Shown here piece after piece: positions 1 through 8,151 of a stretch of 64,000 nt of DNA. The notes beneath the pieces were generated by a model. The model was not told the DNA's origin, did not search any database, and saw nothing but the letters and a program-made list of their open reading frames with translations. How positions within the stretch are numbered: the stretch's first letter is position 1; each line of letters starts with the position of its first letter. Origin of the DNA: SXTU01 sp964496695. Its GTDB lineage: Bacteria > Verrucomicrobiota > Verrucomicrobiia > Limisphaerales > SXTU01. The translations under genes and the position numbers were made by a program. The stretch spans positions 16,154-80,153 of the forward strand of contig CAZCBE010000014.1 in the NCBI GenBank assembly GCA_964496695.1, read 5' to 3'.

Positions 1-565
1 GGCGCGTCGGAATCGCGAAGAGGTGCTCGTGCAGGTGCTTGCCGCGCGAGAGCGGCTCGGGCAGCAACTGCGGCTCCACAAAGCCCGCGAGCCGCAGATA
101 CAAATGCAACTGCGCCCACGACCACGGCATGATGTGCATGTGCGAGCCGGGCACGATCTTGCCCGCGAGCGGCGGGAATGACGGGAAGAAGCCGCGCAGC
201 AGAAACTGCAGCCGCGCCTGCGGATACCAGACGCTCGGGGTGGTGACGATGATCGTGCCGCCGGGCTTGAGCGACCGATGGAAGTGGCGGAGCAGACGGA
301 GCGGGTTGCCGACGTGTTCCAGGCCTTCGCAGCAGCAGGCGAGGTCGTAGTCGCGGCAGTCGTCAGGCAGGCCCTCATCCAGATCGAACTTCCAGAAGCG
401 GCGATAGCCGGTCGCGGAGTCCACGTAGAGGTCAATGCCATCCACCGCCTTGCCCGGCCCGAGCGCGTCCTGCAGCCAGCCCCCGCCGCTGGGCGCGTCC
501 AGCACGGATTGGAAGCCCCGCCCGCGCAGGAACTCGACGACCACGGCTTTGGAACTGGCTTGCAC
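1..565 (-). CDS. Class I SAM-dependent methyltransferase, C-terminus cut by window edge
   Basis: The minus strand has an open frame from position 565 that runs off the left edge, about 188 residues. The N-terminal part reads VLDAPSGGGWL followed by GIDLYVD, a glycine-rich SAM-binding loop and the acidic residue that ends strand 2. Next come DLACCCEGLEHVGNP and LKPGGTIIVTTP, the usual post-motif positions of Methyltransf_11/23 enzymes. An in-frame TGA lies 13 codons upstream and the only clear initiator is GTG at 565, without an obvious ribosome site. The substrate cannot be told; such enzymes often sit in glycan or lipid gene clusters, but the flanking locus is outside the window. The fold is well supported, the exact start is not. 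Confidence 0.75.
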   Translation of the reverse strand, partial: MQASSKAVVVEFLRGRGFQSVLDAPSGGGWLQDALGPGKAVDGIDLYVDSATGYRRFWKFDLDEGLPDDCRDYDLACCCEGLEHVGNPLRLLRHFHRSLKPGGTIIVTTPSVWYPQARLQFLLRGFFPSFPPLAGKIVPGSHMHIMPWSWAQLHLYLRLAGFVEPQLLPEPLSRGKHLHEHLFAIPTR

Positions 566-599
566 AAGCGGTTTGTAACGAGGGAAGAGAAGGGAGGCG

Positions 600-673
600 A
601 GTAATCAGTGATTAGTAATTAGTCCCGAGCCACGCCAACCAACACGCGGACTGATCACTAATTACTAATCACT
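600..673. repeat. Inverted pair of degenerate heptamer arrays (ACTAATT type)
   Basis: The left arm (600-623) is a run of 7-base units AGTAATC, AGTGATT, AGTAATT. The right arm (650-673) is ACTGATC, ACTAATT, ACTAATC. Bases 607-623 and 657-673 are perfect reverse complements, 17 nt with a 33-nt loop. It lies between the methyltransferase start and the 3' end of rny, so it could act as a terminator-like hairpin, but there is no T-run. A close relative lies at 13714-13800. Confidence 0.85.
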
Positions 674-685
674 TTCCGTTCGCGG

Positions 686-2251
686 CTACTTCGCAAACTC
701 CACCGCCCGCGTCTCGCGGATCACGGTCACGCGGATCTGCCCGGGGTATTGCATCTCGTCCTCGATCTTGCGGCAGAGGTTCCGCGCGAGGGCGGTGGCC
801 TGCTCGTCGGTGAGGACTTCAGGCTGGACGAAGACGCGCAGTTCGCGGCCGGCCTGCACGGCGTAGCACTTGTCCACGCCGGGGAAGCTGAGACCGATTT
901 TCTCCAGGTTTTCCAGGCGCTTGATGTAGGTGTCCATCGTCTCCGAACGCGCGCCGGGACGGCTGGCGCTGATGGCGTCAGCGGCGCTCACGAGGATGCC
1001 CCAGAGGCAGGTGTGCGGCACTTCGTCGTGGTGCGAGGCGACGCCATTGACGATGTCCTCAGCCTCGCCGAGGCGCTTGAGGAAGTCCGCGCCGATGATG
1101 GCGTGCGAACCCTCCATGTCCTGCTGGAGCGCCTTGCCGATGTCGTGGAGCAGGCCGGCGCGCTTGGCGGCGGGGATGTTCAGCCCGAGTTCCGCGGCGA
1201 GCAGGCCGGTGAGGTGCGCGACTTCCACCGAATGGTCCAGCACATTCTGCGAAAAGCTCATGCGGAACTTGAGGCGGCCCAGCACCATGGCGATTTCCTC
1301 ATGCAGCGGCGGCACCCCCGCGCGGAAGATGGCGTCCTCGCCGGCCTTGCGCACGTTCTCGTCGATTTCTTCCCGCACCTTCGCGACGACTTCCTCGATG
1401 CGCGTCGGGTGGATGCGTCCGTCCAGGATAAGTCGCTGCATCGCCTCGCGAGCGATCTCACGGCGCACCGGATCGAAACCGGACAGCACCACTGCCCCGG
1501 GCGTGTCATCAATCAGCACGGTCACGCCAGTCAAGGCCTCGAACGCGCGGATGTTGCGGCCCTCGCGGCCGATAATGCGGCCTTTGATCTCGTCGCCGGT
1601 CAGCGCAATGGTGGCCGTGGTGGTCTCGTAAGTGTGCTGCGCGGCGTAGCGCTGGATGGCCAGCGAGATGATGCGGCGAGCCTGGTCTTCAGCCTTGTTC
1701 TTCGCCTCCGAGAGGATGCGGCGGGAGATTTCGTTGGCGTCGCGGACGGCCTCGTTCTCGCATTCCTTCAGGAGCTGCGCCCGGGCGTCGGGCTCGGAGA
1801 GGTGGGCGGCCTGGGCGAGCAGTTCGCGGCGCTGGCGGGCGAGGGTCTCGGCCTCGGCGCGGGCCTTGTCGAGCGCGCAGTCGCGCTGGTCGAGCGACGC
1901 CTGCTGGCTTTGCAGGGACTTCTCGCGCTGGATGAAACCTTCGAGCTGGGTGGTGAGCAGGGACTCCCGCTGGGCCAGCCGCTGTTCCGCAGCGGTGATC
2001 TCCTGCTGGCGGGTAACGTAAGCGAGTTCGGCCTGGTTGCGGAGCTTGATGGCCTCCTCATTAACGGTAACGCGAGCCTCGCGGAGGATGGATTCCGCCT
2101 CGCGCTTGGTGGCTTCGAGCTGCTCCTTGCGCTGCGTCTCGAACTCTTCCTTCCGCGCCCGCTCCTGAAAGCGCATGAAGGCATAGCCCAAAGCCGCGCC
2201 GAGAACGATCCAGCTCGCTTCAGGAAGGCCAAATGCGGCGAACAGGCTCAT
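686..2251 (-). CDS. rny: Ribonuclease Y
   Basis: Membrane-anchored endoribonuclease that starts mRNA decay. The 521-residue product has the full family order: an N-terminal membrane segment (ASWIVLGAALGYAFM, about residues 10-25), a long charged coiled coil (about 30-200), a KH domain with GRIIGREGRNIRAFE (about 220-235), and an HD domain with HDIGKA plus a following SHH motif as the metal site. The C-terminal end, MQYPGQIRVTVIRETRAVEFAK, is typical of the family. I place the start at the ATG at 2251. An upstream in-frame ATG at 2290 would add 13 residues encoded by an intergenic heptamer repeat and is unlikely. It is on the same strand as the folate gene and RarA but separated by repeats, so it is probably transcribed alone. 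Confidence 0.97.
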   Translation of the reverse strand: MSLFAAFGLPEASWIVLGAALGYAFMRFQERARKEEFETQRKEQLEATKREAESILREARVTVNEEAIKLRNQAELAYVTRQQEITAAEQRLAQRESLLTTQLEGFIQREKSLQSQQASLDQRDCALDKARAEAETLARQRRELLAQAAHLSEPDARAQLLKECENEAVRDANEISRRILSEAKNKAEDQARRIISLAIQRYAAQHTYETTTATIALTGDEIKGRIIGREGRNIRAFEALTGVTVLIDDTPGAVVLSGFDPVRREIAREAMQRLILDGRIHPTRIEEVVAKVREEIDENVRKAGEDAIFRAGVPPLHEEIAMVLGRLKFRMSFSQNVLDHSVEVAHLTGLLAAELGLNIPAAKRAGLLHDIGKALQQDMEGSHAIIGADFLKRLGEAEDIVNGVASHHDEVPHTCLWGILVSAADAISASRPGARSETMDTYIKRLENLEKIGLSFPGVDKCYAVQAGRELRVFVQPEVLTDEQATALARNLCRKIEDEMQYPGQIRVTVIRETRAVEFAK

Positions 2252-2269
2252 GCGGGAGGGGAAGACGAA

Positions 2270-2371
2270 GTCCAAAGTCCAAGAGTCCAAGGTCCAAAGT
2301 CAGGCGGTCGTAGCCCGTTGTGCTTAGGGACACGGTTCGGACTTTGGATTTTGGGCTTTGGGCTTTGGACC
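2270..2371. repeat. Inverted pair of degenerate heptamer arrays (TTTGGAC type)
   Basis: The left arm (2270-2301) repeats GTCCAAA/GTCCAAG. The right arm (2339-2371) repeats GGACTTT, GGATTTT, GGGCTTT, GGGCTTT, GGACC. The two arms have opposite orientation and can fold on each other with mismatches. The array lies directly upstream of rny and downstream of the folate gene. Confidence 0.85.
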
Positions 2372-2394
2372 ATCAGCGTTTGGTTTGTTCGTGG

Positions 2395-2976
2395 TTACCG
2401 CGTCTTTGCCTCGATCCACCGTGTCGGCGTGACGATGACATCCAGCGCGACATCGTGTGCCTCGCTGGGCACCTCGTCCACGATTTGAAAGTCGAAGGCC
2501 ACGCCAATCTTTATCCCAGAAAAGCCCGCTAGCAGCCGGTCGTAATGTCCCTTGCCGCGCCCGAGGCGACGCCCGCGAACGTCAAAGCCTAAACCGGGCA
2601 CGAGCGCCAAGTCCAGCCGGTTCAAAGCCATGACGGGGCACGATGCCCCGGGCTCGCGCACCTGGAAGGGGCCGAGGGCCAAATCATGGGCAAGGTCTGT
2701 GACCTGCACGGCTTCGTAGGCGTTGGTGGCGGGGTTGAAACGCGGGAGGGCGAGGAGCTTGCCGGCGGCCAGGGCGTCGGTGAGCAGCGGGGCGATGTCC
2801 GGCTCGCTGGGGAGGGGGAAGAAGAGGAGGACAGCGCGGGCGGTTTGCCAGGTGGGGGAGGATTCGAGGCGCTTGCACAAGTGGGCCGAGGCGGGCGCGG
2901 CAGGGGCGAGGGCATGGGCTTTCAACTCCGAGCGCAGGCTGGAGCGGAGGGTGAGTTTGACCTCGGGGGGAGTCAT
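2395..2976 (-). CDS. ygfA: 5-formyltetrahydrofolate cyclo-ligase
   Basis: ATP-dependent conversion of 5-formyl-THF to 5,10-methenyl-THF, a cytosolic folate salvage step. The 193-residue length fits the family. Diagnostic segments are FFPLPSEPDI in the middle and the C-terminal nucleotide/substrate loop GFDVRGRRLGRGKGHYDR, followed by the VDEVP...DVIVTPT block. The start is the ATG at 2976 (MTPPEVKLTLR). A longer frame from 3033 would add 19 residues (ELGASLEFAIWDLEF...) that are only translated intergenic heptamer repeat, so it is rejected. Confidence 0.95.
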   Translation of the reverse strand: MTPPEVKLTLRSSLRSELKAHALAPAAPASAHLCKRLESSPTWQTARAVLLFFPLPSEPDIAPLLTDALAAGKLLALPRFNPATNAYEAVQVTDLAHDLALGPFQVREPGASCPVMALNRLDLALVPGLGFDVRGRRLGRGKGHYDRLLAGFSGIKIGVAFDFQIVDEVPSEAHDVALDVIVTPTRWIEAKTR

Positions 2977-2987
2977 GGGCGGGGGAA

Positions 2988-3186
2988 ATTCCAAATCCCA
3001 AATCGCAAATTCCAAAGAAGCTCCAAGTTCCAAATTCCAACCTCTCGGTTGGTTGCTTCTCCGCGCAACTCCGCGACCTCAGCGTCTCTGCGTTGAAAAC
3101 TAGCACCCCGATTTACACCGCATGGTTCCAGTTGAAGCTTGGAGCTTGGAGCTTCTTTGGGATTTGGAATTTGAGAATTGGATTTT
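2988..3186. repeat. Large inverted heptamer-array element (ATTCCAA / TTTGGAA type)
   Basis: The left arm (2988-3041) reads ATTCCAA, ATCCCAA, ATCGCAA, ATTCCAA, then CTCCAAG, TTCCAAA, TTCCAAC. The right arm (3131-3186) carries CTTGGAG, CTTGGAG and TTTGGGA-like units in the opposite orientation. Between them is a GC-rich CTCCGCGACCTCAGCG stretch resembling other dispersed repeats. The element fills the whole gap between rarA and the folate gene and holds no gene. Confidence 0.8.
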
Positions 3187-3187
3187 C

Positions 3188-4570
3188 TCACTTCAGCCTC
3201 GCCTCCGCCGCCAGCGCCCGCCATTTCTCCACGCGCTCCTTGATCTTCTTCTCCACCCCTTGCTCGGTCGGTTCGTAATAACGGCGTGTTTCGGTCAGGT
3301 AGTTTTGCGGGACGAAGTGGCCTTCGCCCTCGTGGGCATATTGGTAGCCTTCGCCGTGGCCGAGACGCTTTGCCCCCGCGTAGCTGCCGTCGCGCAAGTG
3401 CTCGGGCACCGGGAGCGTGCGGCCGGAGCGCACGTCTTCGAGCGCGGCGTCAATGGCCTTGTAGGCGCTGTTGCTCTTGTTCGCCGTGGCGACGTAGATC
3501 GTCGCCTCCGCAATGGGAATGCGCGCCTCCGGCCAGCCCACAAACTCCGCCGCTTGATGCGCGGCCTGCGCCAGCACCAGCGCCATCGGGTCCGCGAGGC
3601 CCACGTCCTCGGCGGCGCAGATGAGGATGCGGCGCGAGATGAAGCGCGGGTCCTCGCCGGCGTGGATCATCTTCGCCAGCCAGTAGAGCGCGGCGTCGGG
3701 GTCGCTGCCGCGCATGGACTTGATGAAGGCGCTGATCGTGTCGTAGTGCGCGTCGCCGTCACCGTCATACACGATGGCCTTCTTCTGGATGCACTGCTCC
3801 GCCACTTCCATCGTGATGCGGATGGTGCCGTCGCTTTCGGGCGCGGTCGTGAGCGCGGCGATCTCCAGCGAGTTGAGCGCCTTGCGCGCGTCGCCGTCGG
3901 CCACGCGGGCGAGATGCTGTGCGGCTTCCTTCGCGATCTTGATCTTCAGATAGCCGATGCCCCGGTCCGCATCCATGAGCGCGCGGGCAATCAGGTCAAA
4001 GAGATCGTCCTCGGAAAGCGGCTTCAGCTCGAAGATCTGCGAGCGCGAGACCAGCGGCGAGTTGACGAAGAAGAACGGGTTGTGCGTGGTCGCCCCGATG
4101 AGCCGGATCACGCCGCTCTCCACGTCCGGCAGCAGCACGTCCTGCTGCGATTTGTTGAACCGGTGGATTTCGTCCACGAAGAGGATCGTCGTCTGGCCGG
4201 TGTTTTCGAGGCGATTGGCCGCACCGGCCAGCACACGCCGCATGTCCGCGACGTTTGATTCGACGCCGCTGAGACGCTCAAACTTGCACTTCGTCTGTCG
4301 AGCGATGATCTGGGCGAGGGAGGTTTTGCCCGTCCCGGGCGGACCATAGAAGATGAGCGACTGGATGCGGTCCGCCTCAATCGCCCGGCGCAGCAACATG
4401 CCGGGCGCGAGGATGTGCTGCTGGCCGCAATACTCGTCGAGGTTGCGGGGCCTCATGCGCGCGGCAAGCGGCACAGCGCCAGCCGGGTCCGTGTGCGATT
4501 GCTCCGGCGCAGTGGGCGCTGAGGACGCGGGGGGCGTCTCGGCTAAAGCGAACAGGTCGTCGCGCGGCAT
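3188..4570 (-). CDS. rarA: Replication-associated recombination protein A (AAA+ ATPase)
   Basis: RarA/MgsA family clamp-loader-like ATPase acting at stalled replication forks. The 460 residues include MRPRNLDEYCGQQHI near the start, Walker A GPPGTGKTSLA, Walker B ILFVDEIHRFN with the family-specific RFNKSQQD, sensor-1 GATTHNPFF, and the C-terminal tetramerisation region (DPDAALYWLAKMIHAGEDPRFISRR and LPVPEHLRD). The start is taken at the ATG at 4570 (MPRDDLF), which resembles relatives. An in-frame ATG at 4603 would add 11 residues. No strong ribosome site precedes either. Confidence 0.96.
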   Translation of the reverse strand: MPRDDLFALAETPPASSAPTAPEQSHTDPAGAVPLAARMRPRNLDEYCGQQHILAPGMLLRRAIEADRIQSLIFYGPPGTGKTSLAQIIARQTKCKFERLSGVESNVADMRRVLAGAANRLENTGQTTILFVDEIHRFNKSQQDVLLPDVESGVIRLIGATTHNPFFFVNSPLVSRSQIFELKPLSEDDLFDLIARALMDADRGIGYLKIKIAKEAAQHLARVADGDARKALNSLEIAALTTAPESDGTIRITMEVAEQCIQKKAIVYDGDGDAHYDTISAFIKSMRGSDPDAALYWLAKMIHAGEDPRFISRRILICAAEDVGLADPMALVLAQAAHQAAEFVGWPEARIPIAEATIYVATANKSNSAYKAIDAALEDVRSGRTLPVPEHLRDGSYAGAKRLGHGEGYQYAHEGEGHFVPQNYLTETRRYYEPTEQGVEKKIKERVEKWRALAAEARLK

Positions 4571-4681
4571 GGAAAGAAGATAGGCTCCGACCAGCCCACT
4601 CAAAGCTCAAAAGCGAGCGCTTGCTTTGGCTGCCCGGGCGAGGAATACGCAGGACGAAACCCTTCGCCCTGGCCTGGGACG

Positions 4682-4778
4682 CGTGCCGGCGGCTTGCAGC
4701 CGCCGTGTTGCGGGTGGATTGCTTGCCGCCGGTTCGGGCGGCTATGGCCCACGGACGGCGGCTGCAAGCCGCCGGCAC
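4682..4778. repeat. REP-like inverted pair (GCGGCTTGCAGCCGC family)
   Basis: GTGCCGGCGGCTTGCAGCCGCCG at 4682-4705 is matched in reverse by ACGGCGGCTGCAAGCCGCCGGCAC at 4754-4778. Each arm also holds its own small palindrome. The same family recurs at 14392-14488 and 56225-56320 with the same internal order, so it is a dispersed element. Confidence 0.85.
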
Positions 4779-4815
4779 AAGGTCTGGCTGGCGCAACCCG
4801 AACAACCTTCGACAA

Positions 4816-5070
4816 TCACTCGCCCACGAACTCCGCCCGCCGCGTGCCCGGCGGGACGCCGGGCACGACCTGCCGGAGGCGGGTGCCACCGGGAGCGGAA
4901 AACACCGCGTCGTGCTGGAAGAGCGAGGCCCATTCGAGCGCGTCCGCCCGGTCGGCGGCGGTGCCCCCGTGCAGTTCATACCGGCCGTCGTGCCGCCGGT
5001 GCAGCGTGGCCTGACCAAAACTCGCGACCGCTTCGATTCCGTGGCTCCAAAGGGAGAGGATGTTTTTCAT
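4816..5070 (-). CDS. Small conserved-looking protein of unknown function
   Basis: An 84-residue frame starts with MKNILSLWSHGIEAVASFGQ and continues LHRRHDGRYELHGGTAADRADALEWASLFQHDAVFSAPGG. It reads as an ordered small protein, unlike the arginine-rich shadow frames around it. I recall similar short Verrucomicrobia proteins only loosely, so no function is given. A frame from 5139 would add 23 residues; the ATG at 5070 fits the compact domain better. It is divergent from the H1-like gene at 5183. Confidence 0.6.
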   Translation of the reverse strand: MKNILSLWSHGIEAVASFGQATLHRRHDGRYELHGGTAADRADALEWASLFQHDAVFSAPGGTRLRQVVPGVPPGTRRAEFVGE

Positions 5071-5148
5071 GCGGACAGTCTGGCAGGGCTGGTCGGACAT
5101 CGGCTGTCCCGGCATGAATTCGATGGGAAAATGTAACAAAAACGTCGG

Positions 5149-5176
5149 TTGACAGATGGCGCTTCCGGGTTAGCAA
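5149..5176 (+). promoter_or_regulatory. Possible promoter of the H1-like gene
   Basis: TTGACA at 5149-5154 is followed 16 bases later by TAGCAA (5171-5176). The -35 box is perfect and the -10 poor. Transcription would begin almost at the ATG at 5183, implying a leaderless or nearly leaderless message. Confidence 0.3.
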
Positions 5177-5182
5177 AGGGGG

Positions 5183-5614
5183 ATGACTGAAATCCAGAAG
5201 CAGGCCCGTGCCGTCGAGTCCGCACGGGAGGTCGCGCAATCCACCCAGGCTGAATTCCAGGCCGCCGAAGCCAAAGCCGTGGCGTTGACCGCCGCCGCCA
5301 AGGCAGCCAAGGCCACGGTGAAGGCGGCGCGCAAGCAGGCCAAGGCCGCCAAGCACGCCGCCAAGACCGCGCAGGGAACCGCAGCCACTGCGGCCAAGGC
5401 CGCGAAGAAGGCTGCGAAGAAGGCCGTGAAGCTCGAGAAGGCGCTCTCGAAATTGAAGAAAGCCGCCCAGGCACCCAAAGCAAAACCGTCCGCGCCCGCA
5501 GCCAAGGCCAAGCCCAGCCCCGTTTCCAAGCCCAAGGCCGTCAAGGCTCCGCCAGTGGCTGCACCGCCGGCTCCCGTGCCGGCTCCCGCTCCGCCTGCCG
5601 CGCCTGCACCCTAA
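5183..5614 (+). CDS. Ala/Lys/Pro-rich histone-H1-like protein
   Basis: The 143 residues form two low-complexity parts. Residues 1-100 are a basic, alanine-rich helix or coiled coil with repeated AAKAAKATVKAARKQAKAAK patterns. Residues 100-143 are a Lys/Pro/Ala tail ending in PAPAPPAAPAP. The composition resembles bacterial histone H1-like nucleoid proteins (Hc1/AlgP-type tails) and the gene has few acidic residues after position 35. DNA binding is an inference from charge only. An alternative is a spacer or envelope-associated coiled coil, but no signal peptide is seen. Confidence 0.75.
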   Translation: MTEIQKQARAVESAREVAQSTQAEFQAAEAKAVALTAAAKAAKATVKAARKQAKAAKHAAKTAQGTAATAAKAAKKAAKKAVKLEKALSKLKKAAQAPKAKPSAPAAKAKPSPVSKPKAVKAPPVAAPPAPVPAPAPPAAPAP

Positions 5615-5639
5615 GCGTTACGAACGCCGCTGCCCGGGT

Positions 5640-6419
5640 TCAGGCTCGCACCACCAGCGCTGGCTGTCCGGGCACGGTTGCCACCAGATTGTTGACGGCG
5701 CGATGCAGTTCCCGGGTGAGTTGTTTGCGCTCTGAGTTCCGCAGCGGTTCGCCGAAGTGGACCACGGCCCGCACTCGTCGCTTCCCGAGCAGGTTCAGGA
5801 AGTGCGGCAGGAAGGTCATGTCGCGCCAATAGGCCACCTCATGCTCGACTGAACCGCCTTCCACTTCGTAGCTGATCCGCGCGGGCGTGACCGGCCAGCC
5901 GTGCTGGGCGGCCGGCGCGAGCAGAGAGCTGTGGAAGGGCAGCACGCGGTCCCCGCCGCTGCTGGTGCCTTCCGGGAACAAGGTCAGCACGACGCCTTCC
6001 TCGATGACTGGCGCAAACCCGGCGCCGACATCGGCCACGGCCGAACGGCGCTCACGGTCCACGAAGAACGTGCCCCCCAAGTGGGCGATAAGCCCCAGCA
6101 GCGGCCAGTGGCGCACCTCGGCCTTCGACACAAACACCATCTCCGTCGCCACCGTCAGTGCGGGCATGTCCAGGTAGCTGACGTGATTGCAGACCAGCAT
6201 CCCGCCGTCCGGCGCACGGCCACGCAGCTCGACCTGGACGCCGATCAGCGGCAGCACGCACCGGCACCAGCGCCGCAGCCAGCGGGCGCGCCGGGTCGCC
6301 GCGGGAAGCTTGCGCTCGGTGAGGGCCAGCCACGCTGCATGGCCCAGCGCCAGACCGGCCACGCCGAGGAACAGGCCAAGCCGCCACGCGGAACGGAACA
6401 AGGAGAGCGTGCGTTGCAT
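5640..6419 (-). CDS. olsA: 1-acyl-sn-glycerol-3-phosphate acyltransferase family; probable lyso-ornithine lipid O-acyltransferase
   Basis: PlsC-type acyltransferase of 259 residues. Motif I is NHVSYLD (the HX4D catalytic pair), and motif III is FPEGTSSGG. An N-terminal hydrophobic stretch (LGLFLGVAGLALGHAAWLAL, residues 15-34) anchors it to the inner membrane. Only three bases separate its start from the stop of the upstream olsB-like gene, so they form one operon. By analogy with OlsA/OlsB, this enzyme would add the ester-linked second acyl chain to lyso-ornithine lipid. The pairing supports that role, but sequence alone cannot exclude a phosphatidic acid role. Confidence 0.85.
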   Translation of the reverse strand: MQRTLSLFRSAWRLGLFLGVAGLALGHAAWLALTERKLPAATRRARWLRRWCRCVLPLIGVQVELRGRAPDGGMLVCNHVSYLDMPALTVATEMVFVSKAEVRHWPLLGLIAHLGGTFFVDRERRSAVADVGAGFAPVIEEGVVLTLFPEGTSSGGDRVLPFHSSLLAPAAQHGWPVTPARISYEVEGGSVEHEVAYWRDMTFLPHFLNLLGKRRVRAVVHFGEPLRNSERKQLTRELHRAVNNLVATVPGQPALVVRA

Positions 6420-6422
6420 GGT

Positions 6423-7196
6423 TCAGCCCAAGGTGCCCGGGGGGAGGGTTTCCAAGTCCATCAGCGTCAGGAAATCAATCGTGCGGAACTCGCGGTCCAA
6501 TGCGGGCGGACCGCAGATGCGTGCGCCGAGCGAAAGATAGCCGGACAGCAGGCGCGGGAGCCGGACCGTCTCGGTCGCGATCTGATCGAGTGCGCAGTGA
6601 TAGGCCGGGACAGGCACCGTCCGCCACGGCTCCGGCGCGAGGTGCGTGCGGATGAGCTGCGACCACGCGGCGGCGCCCACCGCCGGGTCCACGGTCGAGA
6701 GCGAGCTGCAGCCCACCAGGTAGCGCCCGCCGCGCTCGCGGGCGTAGCGGGCGATGCCCTGCCAGAGCAGTGCCAGCACGCCGATGTTCCGGTGCTGGCT
6801 GTGGACACACGCCCGGCCCAGCTCCACGAGCTGCCCGCCCATCGGCGCGAACGGCGTGAAGTCAAATTCCCCCGCGCTGTAAAAGCCCCGGTTCGCCGCC
6901 GCCATCGTGCCCGTCTGCACGCGATAGGTGCCCACGATGTCCCCGGTCGCGCGGTCCTCCACGACCAGATGATCGCAGACCTCGTCAAACGGATCGGCGT
7001 CGCGGCAGGTGGCGTAGCTGGCTTCGAGACCTTCGTTCAGCTCCACGTTGAAGACCAGGAAGCGGAGCGTCTGCGCCGCGAGCAGATCGGCGCGGTCACG
7101 GGCGAGGCGGAGGCTGTAGCGCTCGGCGAGGCTGCCCCGCGCGAGCACGCGGGCGCCGAGCGTGGTGGTTCTGGGCTGGGAAAGGGTGGTGTTCAT
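6423..7196 (-). CDS. olsB: Ornithine-acyl-ACP N-acyltransferase-like (GNAT/hemolysin family)
   Basis: The 257-residue GNAT-fold protein contains RDRADLLAAQTLRFLVFNVELNEG, FDEVCDHLVVEDRATGDIVGTYRV and QLVELGRACVHSQHRN, the conserved blocks of OlsB. OlsB transfers a 3-hydroxyacyl chain from ACP to ornithine, the first step of ornithine lipid synthesis, which makes phosphorus-free membrane lipid. The ATG at 7196 is chosen; the frame stays open to 7397, but that extension is unlike the family. It is followed directly by the olsA-like gene. The upstream region carries a 13-base motif (7226-7238) that is repeated ahead of the glycosyltransferase gene. Confidence 0.85.
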   Translation of the reverse strand: MNTTLSQPRTTTLGARVLARGSLAERYSLRLARDRADLLAAQTLRFLVFNVELNEGLEASYATCRDADPFDEVCDHLVVEDRATGDIVGTYRVQTGTMAAANRGFYSAGEFDFTPFAPMGGQLVELGRACVHSQHRNIGVLALLWQGIARYARERGGRYLVGCSSLSTVDPAVGAAAWSQLIRTHLAPEPWRTVPVPAYHCALDQIATETVRLPRLLSGYLSLGARICGPPALDREFRTIDFLTLMDLETLPPGTLG

Positions 7197-7225
7197 GGCT
7201 GGCAGGATGGGGCGGTGGAGCGGCC

Positions 7226-7238
7226 GGGAGTGAATTGG
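7226..7238. promoter_or_regulatory. Copy 1 of a shared 13-base upstream motif
   Basis: GGGAGTGAATTGG is followed after a short spacer by TTCACCCA. The identical 13-mer and the TTCACCCA partner occur again at 8057-8069, upstream of the glycosyltransferase-PHP gene. TTCACCC is close to the reverse complement of the first half, so this may be a two-part operator. The function is inferred. Confidence 0.4.
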
Positions 7239-7467
7239 AAGTCTTTCACCCAGACATTCAGTGGACCGATGGCGGCATTGGTGATGGGAAGCACTCTCAC
7301 CACCCAGCATGTAGCCGAGCGGACCCGTTCGTGGACAGGTGACAATTGCAACTTTGGGGAAACGGGACGGTGACGTGGACCGGGGCTCCGGCGTCACCGG
7401 ATTGTCACCGTGCTTTCACGGACTCGCCGTTGTTCCGGCGGCCAGTCTGCGGCATATAACCACCCCT

Positions 7468-7863
7468 ATGTCGCGATGCGTGCTGATTGTGGATGATGAA
7501 TCCGACCTGCGGGAGATGGTGGACTATAATCTCCGCGAGGCCGGCTATGAGGTGAATCACGCCGACAGCGGCACCAGTGCCCTCGCCCATGCGCAGCGGA
7601 CCCTGCCCGACGCCATCGTGCTGGACGTGAACCTCCCCGGCCTCGACGGCCTCGCCGTCTGCGAGATGCTGCGGCTGCTGCCCTCGACCAAGAACATCCC
7701 CATCCTCATGCTCACGGCGCTGGCGGCGGACCAGACGCGCAAGCTGGGCCTCCAGGTCGGGGCCAATGATTACATGACCAAGCCGTTCAGCCCGCGCGAA
7801 CTAGTGGCGCGGGTCGGGCGGCTGATGGATGAAGCGCACGCTGGCGTGCCCGGGCCGGCCTGA
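7468..7863 (+). CDS. Receiver-only response regulator (CheY/PhoB-type REC)
   Basis: The 131-residue single REC domain has acidic pair D9-D10, phospho-acceptor D53 (IVLDVNLPG), T83 (MLTALA) and K105 (TKPFSPRE), so all conserved residues are present. There is no DNA-binding or enzyme output domain; the frame ends 20 residues after the last helix. The ATG at 7468 gives the exact MSRCVLIVDDE start. It lies between the ornithine-lipid genes, divergently, and the glycosyltransferase-PHP gene. No histidine kinase is nearby, so the partner is unknown. Confidence 0.92.
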   Translation: MSRCVLIVDDESDLREMVDYNLREAGYEVNHADSGTSALAHAQRTLPDAIVLDVNLPGLDGLAVCEMLRLLPSTKNIPILMLTALAADQTRKLGLQVGANDYMTKPFSPRELVARVGRLMDEAHAGVPGPA

Positions 7864-8056
7864 AGAACCCATGGACGTTCCTGTCCGCCGTTGCTGGTAG
7901 GGCGCAACTTCGCGACCTCGAATTTTACCAGTTGCGGGACTACACTGATCGAATCCCCGCAGTGGGCCGGGGTGAGGGAGGACGGCCGCGAAGTCAGACG
8001 CGCGTTCGTTTCACCAAACTATTCTCGTAGTTGGTATAAATCAGGAGATCCATTGA

Positions 8057-8069
8057 GGGAGTGAATTGG
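8057..8069. promoter_or_regulatory. Copy 2 of the shared 13-base upstream motif
   Basis: The same GGGAGTGAATTGG as at 7226-7238 is followed by TTCACCCA. A TATAAA at about 8035 just upstream could be the -10 box of the downstream gene, which would put the motif in the 5' leader about 80 bases before the ATG. Confidence 0.4.
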
Positions 8070-8151
8070 CACCTGAAACTTGTTCACCCAATCGTCACCT
8101 CACCGTCCCGGCTCCGTCACCTGCCTCCCGCACGTTCAGAAGAAACGTGCC

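Noticed and set aside
2252..2290. N-terminal extension of RNase Y (MDSWTLDFVFPSR)
   Set aside because: Encoded by the TTTGGAC heptamer array rather than conserved sequence.
749..2488. A 579-residue plus-strand frame opposite rny
   Set aside because: Shadow of RNase Y; its end translates heptamer repeats.
7950..8030. Possible cobalamin riboswitch (CCGCAGTGGG ... GCGAAGTCAGAC)
   Set aside because: Only short stretches resemble the consensus, the B12-box is missing and the downstream gene is not related to cobalamin.
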